64,000 bases of DNA from Imtechella halotolerans (GTDB lineage Bacteria > Bacteroidota > Bacteroidia > Flavobacteriales > Flavobacteriaceae): NCBI RefSeq assembly GCF_028743515.2, contig NZ_CP117969.2:191001-255000 (forward strand). Direction: 5' to 3'. Numbering within the stretch: the stretch's first letter is position 1; every line of letters begins with the position of its first letter. The notes under the pieces are model-generated. The model did no database searches and was not told where the DNA came from. It worked only from the letters and a program-made list of their open reading frames with translations. The position numbers were made by a program, and so were the translations under genes. Shown here piece by piece: positions 44,806 to 52,753 of this stretch.

Positions 44806-45429
44806 ATGTTTATAAAAAAGATGAATGAAAAATTGTCATTATCCCTTGCGCAGCATGGTTTGGAAATGGCAAATCCGATGCAAAAAGCAGTTTTTGGAAC
44901 GTTGAAAAGTGGTGCGGACACTGTAATCTTAGCACCTAAAAATGCAGGAAAAACAACCACTATGGTGATGTTGGTTATTCAACAATTGACAGCTGCTTTT
45001 GAGGATTCTCCACGCGCCCTAATAGTTGTTCCGGATAAAGAACGACTTCTTCACATGGAAGCACTTTTTAACCAATATGCTAAACATACAGATTTACGTG
45101 TATTTGCAACTCATGAAAAAACAGATATGGATGGTGATAAATATGAGATATCGTGTGGAATAGATGTGCTTATTGGGACACCTAAACGTTTATCTGATAT
45201 GTTTTCATCAGCAGGTTATAATGTAAATAAGCTCCATATGTGGATTATGGATGAATTGGATGAAATAGCCAAAAACCGACAGGAACATTTGTTGGATAGG
45301 CTCTCAATTAGTATTTCTAAAGTCCAACGCATTATGTGTTTAAATGAATATCACGAACGGGCGGTAGCTATGGCTGACAGGGTTGCACCCGATGCCAACT
45401 GGTTTGATTTTGAAGAGGAGGAGGACTAA
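44806..45429 (+). CDS. Stand-alone DEAD-box-like RecA1 domain protein
   Basis: 207 residues corresponding only to the first half of a DEAD-box RNA helicase. The Q-motif-like region is MANPMQKAVFGTLKSGADTV, the P-loop variant is APKNAGKTT, motif Ia is LIVVPDKERL, motif Ib is IGTPKRLSD and motif II is DELD in MWIMDELDEI. SAT motif III and the whole RecA2 domain are absent. The end (PDANWFDFEEEED) is acidic and looks like a true C-terminus, with a terminator 14 bases later. So it is a one-lobe protein and not a clear truncation. It may bind ATP/RNA or modulate a full helicase. Confidence 0.85.
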   Translation: MFIKKMNEKLSLSLAQHGLEMANPMQKAVFGTLKSGADTVILAPKNAGKTTTMVMLVIQQLTAAFEDSPRALIVVPDKERLLHMEALFNQYAKHTDLRVFATHEKTDMDGDKYEISCGIDVLIGTPKRLSDMFSSAGYNVNKLHMWIMDELDEIAKNRQEHLLDRLSISISKVQRIMCLNEYHERAVAMADRVAPDANWFDFEEEED

Positions 45430-45443
45430 TATAGTTAGTATAA

Positions 45444-45472
45444 AAAAAAACAGGCAATGCCTGTTTTTTTAT
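45444..45472. terminator. Bidirectional hairpin terminator
   Basis: AAAAAAACAGGCA-ATGCCTGTTTTTTT with A and T runs on both flanks, after the DEAD-like gene. Confidence 0.85.
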
Positions 45473-45863
45473 GCCTATTTATCGCTAGTTATTCATTTGA
45501 AATCTGATAGGAGTCAATCCAGTTATGAAATGCCTGGTCCATCTCTTAATCTCATGTAAATAATCTCCTAAAATAATCCCTAAATGATAGGCATAAGTAC
45601 CCATGTACAAAATACTAATATCAAGTATTAATAGTTGTTTTTTATTCGTTTCTGTTGGTTGTTTGTATTTTGGAAAAGCTATATGGAGGTGTTATAAATG
45701 TATATATAGAGGTTATTAATAGTTGAAGTAATTCGTTGAAGATTATCAGATTATTATTTAGAAGTTATAATTAGATTACCAATCGCATTCAAAATAATTG
45801 CAGGTAATTTTGAAAGAAGATATGTTCTTGATAGTTATCTTTGCGGCTTCAAAAAATGGACCT
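45473..45863. other. Intergenic region before the ABC-F gene
   Basis: On the minus strand a 39-codon frame at 45485-45604 (product beginning MGTYAYHLGIILGDYLHEIK) ends just before the bidirectional terminator and could be a small protein. On the plus strand TATCTTTG at 45836-45843 is a -7 element for the ABC-F gene, with TTTG at 45809-45812 (spacer 23, longer than usual). The rest is AT-rich and holds nothing I recognise. Confidence 0.4.
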
Positions 45864-47501
45864 ATGATTACAGTAAATGATATAGCGGTGGAATTTGGCG
45901 GAACTACACTATTTAGTGATGTTTCCTTTGCCATCAATGAAACAGATAAAATTGCCCTAATGGGAAAAAATGGTGCAGGGAAATCTACATTACTTAAAAT
46001 AATAGCTGGTGTGAATAAGCCTACCCGAGGGGGGATTTCAGCCCCTAAGGAAGCAGTGATAGCATATCTTCCTCAGCATCTACTCACAGAAGACAATTGC
46101 TCAGTTTTGGAGGAGACCTCTAAGGCGTTTGCTGGTATTTTTAAGATGAAGGCTGAAATTGATGCACTTAACGAGGAATTGACAGTACGCACGGACTATG
46201 AAAGCGATGCTTATATGAAACTAATTGAACAGGTCTCTGAATTAAGTGAAAAGTATTATTCAATAGAAGAAATTAATTATGAGGCTGAAGTCGAAAAAGT
46301 TTTAGTAGGACTAGGTTTCGAGCGAACAGACTTCCAACGACCAACTTCGGAGTTTTCGGGGGGGTGGCGTATGCGAATTGAACTGGCTAAAATTTTACTT
46401 CAAAAACCTGATCTAATTTTATTGGATGAACCTACAAACCATATGGATATTGAGTCCATTCAATGGTTGGAAGATTTTTTAATTAACCAGGCGAAGGCTG
46501 TAATGGTAATTTCTCACGACCGGGCTTTTGTCGATAATATAACTACACGAACCATAGAAGTTACTATGGGTAGAATATATGATTATAAGGCTAAATATTC
46601 ACATTATTTAGAACTGAGAAAAGATAGAAGGGCCCATCAGCAGAAGGCCTATGAGGAACAGCAAAAAATGATTGCTGAAACCCAGGAATTTATAGACCGT
46701 TTTAAAGGCACCTATTCTAAAACGCTGCAGGTGCAGTCTCGCGTAAAAATGTTAGAAAAACTAGAGTTGGTTGAAGTTGATGAAGTAGATACATCTGCAT
46801 TGCGTTTAAAGTTTCCACCTTCACCTAGATCCGGTCAGTACCCAATAGTTGTTAGTGAATTATCTAAACAATATGATAACCATGTTGTTTTTAAAAATGC
46901 TAGCATGGTGATTGAACGTGGAGAGAAGGTGGCATTTGTTGGGAAAAATGGAGAAGGAAAATCGACGATGGTCAAAGCCATTATGAGTGAGATAGGTTTT
47001 GAAGGTTCTTTGGAGGTAGGACATAATGTAAAAATAGGGTATTTTGCACAAAATCAAGCCTCGTTACTGGATGAAAACCTAACAGTTTTTGAAACAATTG
47101 ATCGTATTGCTGAAGGGGATATTCGTACAAAAATCAAGGATATATTGGGGGCTTTTATGTTTGGTGGTGATAATTCTACGAAAAAAGTGAAAGTGCTTTC
47201 AGGAGGTGAAAAAACAAGGTTAGCTATGATTAAGTTACTTCTTGAACCTGTAAATGTGCTTATTCTGGATGAACCTACAAACCATCTTGATATGAAAACG
47301 AAGGATATTATTAAGGAAGCTTTACGTGAATTTGATGGTACTCTTATACTAGTGTCTCACGATCGTGACTTTCTTGATGGATTAGTAACTAAGGTCTTTG
47401 AATTCGGGCATAAACGAGTGCGTGAACATTTTGAAGATATCAATGGGTTTCTTGCCATGAAGAAAATGGAGAATCTTCGAGAGATTGAACGAAAAAATTA
47501 A
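45864..47501 (+). CDS. ABC-F family ATPase
   Basis: 545 residues from the ATG at 45864 (MITVNDIAVEFGG); the frame can be read from a TTG at 45798, but those residues overlap the promoter and are not conserved. Two ATP-binding domains: Walker A GKNGAGKST and signature FSGGWRMR in the first, GKNGEGKST and LSGGEKTRL in the second, with Walker B LILLDEPTNHMD and VLILDEPTNHLD. The linker between (~230-310) is charged and helical. Like other ABC-F proteins it has no membrane part and acts on ribosomes, relieving stalled or blocked translation. A perfect AAGGAGG lies after the stop. Confidence 0.94.
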   Translation: MITVNDIAVEFGGTTLFSDVSFAINETDKIALMGKNGAGKSTLLKIIAGVNKPTRGGISAPKEAVIAYLPQHLLTEDNCSVLEETSKAFAGIFKMKAEIDALNEELTVRTDYESDAYMKLIEQVSELSEKYYSIEEINYEAEVEKVLVGLGFERTDFQRPTSEFSGGWRMRIELAKILLQKPDLILLDEPTNHMDIESIQWLEDFLINQAKAVMVISHDRAFVDNITTRTIEVTMGRIYDYKAKYSHYLELRKDRRAHQQKAYEEQQKMIAETQEFIDRFKGTYSKTLQVQSRVKMLEKLELVEVDEVDTSALRLKFPPSPRSGQYPIVVSELSKQYDNHVVFKNASMVIERGEKVAFVGKNGEGKSTMVKAIMSEIGFEGSLEVGHNVKIGYFAQNQASLLDENLTVFETIDRIAEGDIRTKIKDILGAFMFGGDNSTKKVKVLSGGEKTRLAMIKLLLEPVNVLILDEPTNHLDMKTKDIIKEALREFDGTLILVSHDRDFLDGLVTKVFEFGHKRVREHFEDINGFLAMKKMENLREIERKN

Positions 47502-47518
47502 AATTTTAAGGAGGATGA

Positions 47519-47558
47519 ATAAATGCGGTTAAGGTATAACCGCATTTATTTTTTTCCA
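47519..47558 (+). terminator. Terminator of the ABC-F gene
   Basis: AAATGCGGTTA, loop AGGTA, TAACCGCATTT, then ATTTTTTTCC. The stem covers the last codons of the convergent hydrolase gene. Confidence 0.85.
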
Positions 47559-48584
47559 AAGTTCGTTATCGAAGTTTGAAAGCGCAAAATTTTCTCCTTC
47601 GGCAACCTCTCCAAGTCTAATGATGACCAGGTCCTTACTGGGAACTATATATATCTTTTGATCGTTTTTTCCCAGAGCACAAAACATATCTAATGGAGCC
47701 TCGGGTATAAGAGTGCCGTTGAATTGCATCTGGGATTGTGGAAGTCTAAAGGACGCTTTTCCATTTAACCACCATAAATAGCCATACGAAAGATTAAGTT
47801 GTTGAGAGGTGTTCACTGCTTCTTGTACATATGATTTTGGTACAATTTGATCAGTATCCCACTTGCCTTCTGAGGCGATCATAAGACCAAAGCGTGCCAT
47901 GCTTCTTGCATTACTCCAATACACGCTTAAGTTATTAAGTTCTGTCCAAGTCCCTGTCATCCCTATTCTGTTTTTTATTTTGGAATTGAAATAGGTGCTC
48001 CATTCTTGTCCACTAGCTTGCTCAAGTAGGTCTTGTATGAGTACGTATACATTATGGTACGCCCATCTTGTACCTGCATCTGCGACATACTGTAAGTTTT
48101 CAGGAGAAACATTATCACCAGTAGAATCATCAAGTCCCGAAGTCATACTTAATAAGTGTTTAATTTGAATTAAATTCTCTTTTTCTAAAGGAGCGCTGGT
48201 CCACCCAGTCCCCAAATAATCAGACACTTTATGATTAATATCAATAAGACCTTCGTCTTGTGCAATACCCGCAGCTGTTGCTGTTAATGTTTTGCCTGCC
48301 GAAGCCCAGTACCATGGATTATTGGCAGAAAAACCATCGAAGTAATATTCTATAGCTATTCGACCATTTTTGAGGATGATAAAGGCTTTGGTGTTTTTTT
48401 TATCCAGATATTGGTATAATTCTTCTAATGCATTAGTGGACCATTGAAGCGATTCAGGAGTCACTGTTTCCCATGTGGTATTAGAGGTTGGAGGGAATTA
48501 GGTTTGAGAATTAGTTTGGGATGTGTCATCTTTTTGACATGCAATAAGACAAAAGAAACAACATAAAAGTAGGATTCGAGGCAT
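47529..48584 (-). pseudogene. Lipoprotein serine hydrolase (beta-lactamase class C type) with in-frame stop
   Basis: Reading from the ATG at 48584 gives a lipoprotein signal (MPRILLLCCFFCLIACQKDD, lipobox LIAC, Cys16). At codon 29 a TAA (48498-48500) interrupts the frame. The same frame continues as FPPTSNTTWETVTPESLQWS and then a complete serine hydrolase/beta-lactamase-like domain: SxxK motif WASAGKTLTATA, YxN-like segment in RWAYHNVYVLIQDLLE, and conserved LLSMTSGLDD. The domain itself has no other break. The only downstream start is GTG 48464, which would give a 311-residue product without an export signal. The gene is therefore either a fresh pseudogene, a sequencing error, or uses readthrough. 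Confidence 0.8.
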
Positions 48585-48715
48585 TTTGTTAGGGTTTATA
48601 AATTACTAAAATACATTTAAATTATTTGACAACTAAATCCACTACCGTATAACTAGCTGATTTATTTTCAATAGTATAATCTTAGGTTGGTCATCTTAAA
48701 TAAGGTTAAAAGTTG

Positions 48716-48723
48716 TACTTTTG
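48716..48723 (+). promoter_or_regulatory. -7 element of rimO
   Basis: TACTTTTG fits TAnnTTTG, 19 bases before the rimO ATG; the same sequence heads the AIR synthase gene. No -33 motif at the standard distance is seen (nearest TTG is 26 bases upstream). Confidence 0.45.
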
Positions 48724-48742
48724 CACTCCAAATTTCAAGATA

Positions 48743-50044
48743 ATGAGAACCAAGTCATTAAAAAAGAATACAATAAATGTAGTAACGTTAGGATGTTCCA
48801 AAAACGTATATGATAGTGAAGTCCTTATGGGGCAATTACGAGCTAATGGAAAGGAAGTTGTACATGAGGAAGAAGGTAACATTGTTGTGATTAATACCTG
48901 TGGTTTTATCAATAATGCTAAAGAAGAAAGCGTAAATACCATCTTGGAATTTATGCAGAAGAAGGAGGAGGGGCTTGTAGATAAAGTGTTTGTGACAGGT
49001 TGTCTTAGTGAGCGTTACAAGCCTGATTTGGAGAAAGAAATTCCCAATGTAGACCAATATTTTGGGACTTCAGACTTGCCAAGGTTGTTAAAAGCGCTAG
49101 GAGCTGATTACAAGCATGAACTTATAGGGGAGCGTTTGACAACAACGCCGAAAAACTATGCCTATTTAAAAATTGCTGAAGGTTGTGATCGTCCCTGTAG
49201 CTTCTGTGCTATACCTCTTATGAGAGGAACTCATAAAAGTACTCCGATTGAAGATTTGGTGATTGAGGCTCAAAAACTTGCGGCAAATGGAGTTAAAGAA
49301 TTAATACTAATTGCTCAGGACTTGACCTATTATGGCCTGGATTTATATAAAAAGCGTCGCTTAGCAGATTTGTTGCTTGCATTAGTAAAAGTGGAAGGGA
49401 TTGAGTGGATTCGTTTACATTATGCATTCCCAACCGGATTTCCAATGGATGTGTTGGAGGTAATGAAACAAGAGCCTAAAATATGTAATTATCTCGATAT
49501 TCCTTTGCAACACATTTCTGATTCCATCCTGAAATCAATGAGGAGAGGAACCACTCAGGAAAAGACAACTAAATTGTTGGAATCCTTTAGAGCTGCTGTA
49601 CCGGATATGGCAATTCGTACTACCCTAATTGTTGGATATCCAGGAGAGACTGAGGAGGATTTTGAAATTTTGAAGAACTGGGTTTCTGAAATGCGGTTTG
49701 AACGCTTAGGATGCTTTACCTACAGCCATGAGGAAAATACCCATGCTTATCAACTTATTGACGATGTGCCAGAGGAGGTGAAACAAGCACGAGCTTCAGA
49801 AATAATGGATATCCAATCTCAGATATCATGGGAGCTTAATCAAGAAAAGGTAGGGAAGACCTTCCGTTGTATAATTGATCGAAAAGAAGGAACTTATTTC
49901 ATAGGTAGAACTGAGTTTGATTCCCCTGATGTGGATAATGAGGTGTTAATTGATGCAACACAGCACTATGTAAAAATTGGAGAATTTGTAAATGTACATA
50001 TCACGGAAGCTGCTGACTTTGACCTTTATGGAGTGCCTCAATAG
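48743..50044 (+). CDS. rimO: Ribosomal protein S12 methylthiotransferase RimO
   Basis: 433 residues from the ATG at 48743 (MRTKSLKKNTINVVTLGCSK); the reading frame is open slightly further back. It adds a methylthio group to an aspartate of ribosomal protein S12. Three domains: UPF0004 (~10-125, cysteines in TLGCSKN, INTCGF and TGCLSERY), radical SAM (~135-365, cluster motif EGCDRPCSFCAIP) and TRAM (~370-433). All iron-sulfur ligands are present. Confidence 0.96.
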   Translation: MRTKSLKKNTINVVTLGCSKNVYDSEVLMGQLRANGKEVVHEEEGNIVVINTCGFINNAKEESVNTILEFMQKKEEGLVDKVFVTGCLSERYKPDLEKEIPNVDQYFGTSDLPRLLKALGADYKHELIGERLTTTPKNYAYLKIAEGCDRPCSFCAIPLMRGTHKSTPIEDLVIEAQKLAANGVKELILIAQDLTYYGLDLYKKRRLADLLLALVKVEGIEWIRLHYAFPTGFPMDVLEVMKQEPKICNYLDIPLQHISDSILKSMRRGTTQEKTTKLLESFRAAVPDMAIRTTLIVGYPGETEEDFEILKNWVSEMRFERLGCFTYSHEENTHAYQLIDDVPEEVKQARASEIMDIQSQISWELNQEKVGKTFRCIIDRKEGTYFIGRTEFDSPDVDNEVLIDATQHYVKIGEFVNVHITEAADFDLYGVPQ

Positions 50045-50068
50045 GTAGGAATAAAAAATATATTAAAT

Positions 50069-50096
50069 AGAAAGGGTTGCAAACTGCAACCCTTTC
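50069..50096. terminator. Bidirectional terminator between rimO and the metalloprotease
   Basis: AAAGGGTTGCA-AAC-TGCAACCCTTT, an 11-bp stem with three-base loop. Confidence 0.85.
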
Positions 50097-50118
50097 TTAT
50101 ATCTCTGAAAAACAGAAA

Positions 50119-52704
50119 TTACTTCACATCTTTTAACGCATTGTCAATACGAGTTACCAAATGTGTCTTATGTGCTTTGGTAGCCGTATCACCAGCTCCG
50201 TTAGCGGCAATACTACGTATGCTTTTCAAGTTTTGTAAAGCCATTGATTTAGCTAAATGAGAGTAACGTCCCTTACCTTGACCATTAAGCATATCAATAA
50301 GCATATTAGTATATTCCATTTGTAAGTTTTGACGGAAGTTATTTACACTTCCTTGGCTGTCAGCTGCAAAAATGGCTTTGTTTAAATCACTCATGAATTC
50401 TGCTAGCTTGTATTTGTTTCCGTACAATTCAGAATCACTAATACGTTGTAACGTATTGTAGTGTAAAAGATGATTTAATGCATTTTTTTGATACATCAAT
50501 ACTCGTGAATGGATTTTAGGATCTTCCGGACCACTAAAGAAATTAAATCCTCTTCGTTGCAACGCTAGGTGATTGTAAAGGTTACTAGGTAAGTTAAAAG
50601 CATCTTTACTAAATAGGTAGGTACTTAGGGTATTCATTGCTCTTTTTTGATCTGCATAACTTACCGGAGTGTATGGCTGTGTAGCACCTACTTGTCCTAC
50701 CATGGCACGATCCACATACACACCACCAATAAAGCGAGTGACAATATTTGCGGCACCTACATATTGACCAATAAGGGTGTTGAAGGACTGAGAGAACTCT
50801 TGATATGATTTTCCAGGTTTTTTAGATTTTTCTAATAAATCGGCATACATTCCATTAATAAGTTTCATACGATTGATAGAGTACAATATTTGATCATTAC
50901 TCATATCTCCTGTATTCACTCTTGGATCTATTGCTTTACCAGGAGAACGCATATCATCGGCATCATTTCCAAAAATATGCTCAGGCTTAGTTGACAGTGC
51001 TAATAAATCTTGCATTTGTTTCTCTGAGGCAAAAGGGGTATATCCGAATTGAATAGCCCATATGTCATAAGGTCCTACAGTTACCGTATAGTAGTTTCCT
51101 TGTTTTTTACCTGGATTTGCAACATTGATAGCTGTATAATCCATTACAGAGGCTGTTAGTGCTTTACCCTTCATAAAATCTGCATCATCAAGCTGTGCTG
51201 GAGAGTATAACTGACTGGCTTTCATGTTGTGGTTTAGACCTAACGTATGTCCTACCTCGTGCATAAGTAATTCAAGCATGGCCTCTTTTTTCATGCCTTC
51301 CATTTCATCGTCAGATGCATTCATTGCTTTTAATACTGCTTGCCCGAAAAGCATGTTTTCTTGCATAACTTCTCCAAAAGAGCAGTAGAAAGGTTCATGG
51401 GAATGAGTAGTTTCCACCGACTCTTCTTTAGGGTGAGAGTTGAATAACTTATCAAGTTTTACTCGATTGGTGTGGTAAACGTACTCAAGCATAATATCTG
51501 CACCTAAGATTTGTCCTGTTCTTGGATTTACAAAACTAGGACCGTATCCACCAAAAGGAGGTTGAGGAGAGGAAGTCCAACGCAAAACATTGTAACGTAC
51601 ATCCCCAGCATCCCAGGTAGCATCATCAGGTTGAACTTTTACTTGCATTGCATTCTTAAATCCTGCTTTTTCAAAAGCAATATTCCACTGTAAAACAGCT
51701 TCCGTAATAGTTTCACGGAATTCCATAGGAGTGGAGTTTTCAATCCACCAAACAATAGGTTCTACGGGCTCAGAAATAGCCGAATTTGGATCTTTTTTCT
51801 TAAGATGCCAACGATGTACTAAGTCTCTATATGGAGCTGCATCCGCAGTGGTCATATCAGTTACATTCGTAGTGAAATATCCTACTCTAGGATCGTCAAA
51901 GCGAGGAGTGTAATCGTTATTAGGTACTTCCATTAGGTTATGGAAAACCTTAATGGTTACATTTCTTCCATCAGTTACCGCCTCAGAACCACCATTTAAT
52001 ACAGAAGGGTTAGAGTACACGTAATCTACCACCATGTCTGTGTTTTTTGGATAATTTCGGATATCGGTAATTTTAGACTTATTCCCGTCTAGGTTACCTA
52101 ATCTAAAGGCCATAGGTGAAGAACCCGGGAAGGCTGGTGGCTTTACAGGAGAAAAAGTTTCTTTTAAGAATAGTTCATCCGCTTTAATTAGGTAAAGCCC
52201 TTTTTCTTTGTCCTCTGCTTCAATTTTTACGCTGCTTATAACGCTCTCAGAAATATTAGCGTCGGCAGATTTTGAAAGTTCACTTTCTGGGTTGAAATAG
52301 AAAGAAGTGTTTTGTTCAACAAATTCAATTTTGTTGTAAAATTTAACAATTTTAAAGATTTTTGAACCACGGTAAGAACCTCTGAAGGCTCCAGCGTCCA
52401 CAACCCCATTTGCTATTTGATTAAAATGGATAAACTCTTTGCCAATTTGATCTTCTGAGATGATCATTTGAATTGTACCTGAAGTGGTGTCTCGGTAAAT
52501 AGGGAAAAGTCCATCTAATTTTTCGTGACCTTTTACTAGATCACTGATCTTTTTTGTTTTGCTTTCTGCCGGCTTTGGTGCAGTAGCTGTTACAGGAGCA
52601 TTTTTACTCTTTCGGTCTTTTTTTTGAGCCTCAGCGGGCTGAAAAGAAAGAGCCATTGCTGCAAGTAAGACCAAAGTTTTGGTGTTCACATAATGGATTC
52701 GCAT
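50119..52704 (-). CDS. Exported zinc-dependent metalloprotease (DUF5117/DUF5118 type)
   Basis: 861 residues with a signal peptide (ALSFQPAEAQ cleavage region). The zinc site HEVGHTLGLNHNMKAS has H482, E483, H486 and H492, the extended HExxHxxGxxH of metzincins. Before it lie the DUF5118/DUF5117 N-terminal parts (DLVKGHEKLDGLFPIYRDTT, PIVWWIENSTPMEFRETIT). A serine-containing stretch after the site (SVMDYTAINV) supplies the Met-turn. Members are abundant in Bacteroidota and are thought to act on proteins in the envelope or outside. It is followed on the same strand, to the left, by no other gene; upstream at 52754 is a second exported peptidase. Confidence 0.9.
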   Translation of the reverse strand: MRIHYVNTKTLVLLAAMALSFQPAEAQKKDRKSKNAPVTATAPKPAESKTKKISDLVKGHEKLDGLFPIYRDTTSGTIQMIISEDQIGKEFIHFNQIANGVVDAGAFRGSYRGSKIFKIVKFYNKIEFVEQNTSFYFNPESELSKSADANISESVISSVKIEAEDKEKGLYLIKADELFLKETFSPVKPPAFPGSSPMAFRLGNLDGNKSKITDIRNYPKNTDMVVDYVYSNPSVLNGGSEAVTDGRNVTIKVFHNLMEVPNNDYTPRFDDPRVGYFTTNVTDMTTADAAPYRDLVHRWHLKKKDPNSAISEPVEPIVWWIENSTPMEFRETITEAVLQWNIAFEKAGFKNAMQVKVQPDDATWDAGDVRYNVLRWTSSPQPPFGGYGPSFVNPRTGQILGADIMLEYVYHTNRVKLDKLFNSHPKEESVETTHSHEPFYCSFGEVMQENMLFGQAVLKAMNASDDEMEGMKKEAMLELLMHEVGHTLGLNHNMKASQLYSPAQLDDADFMKGKALTASVMDYTAINVANPGKKQGNYYTVTVGPYDIWAIQFGYTPFASEKQMQDLLALSTKPEHIFGNDADDMRSPGKAIDPRVNTGDMSNDQILYSINRMKLINGMYADLLEKSKKPGKSYQEFSQSFNTLIGQYVGAANIVTRFIGGVYVDRAMVGQVGATQPYTPVSYADQKRAMNTLSTYLFSKDAFNLPSNLYNHLALQRRGFNFFSGPEDPKIHSRVLMYQKNALNHLLHYNTLQRISDSELYGNKYKLAEFMSDLNKAIFAADSQGSVNNFRQNLQMEYTNMLIDMLNGQGKGRYSHLAKSMALQNLKSIRSIAANGAGDTATKAHKTHLVTRIDNALKDVK

Positions 52705-52753
52705 AGATTGATGTAATTAAATTAATGTTTAGTTTTTAAGAGTGATATGTCTA

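Noticed and set aside
44806-45429. Reading the half helicase as a frameshifted or truncated pseudogene
   Set aside because: No remaining RecA2-like motifs are apparent downstream, and a terminator follows 14 bases after the stop.
47508-47577. Perfect AAGGAGG eight bases before an ATG (47523) after the ABC-F gene
   Set aside because: The 18-codon frame lies within a terminator stem and in the 3' end of the convergent gene; the match is probably chance in a lineage that seldom uses such sites.
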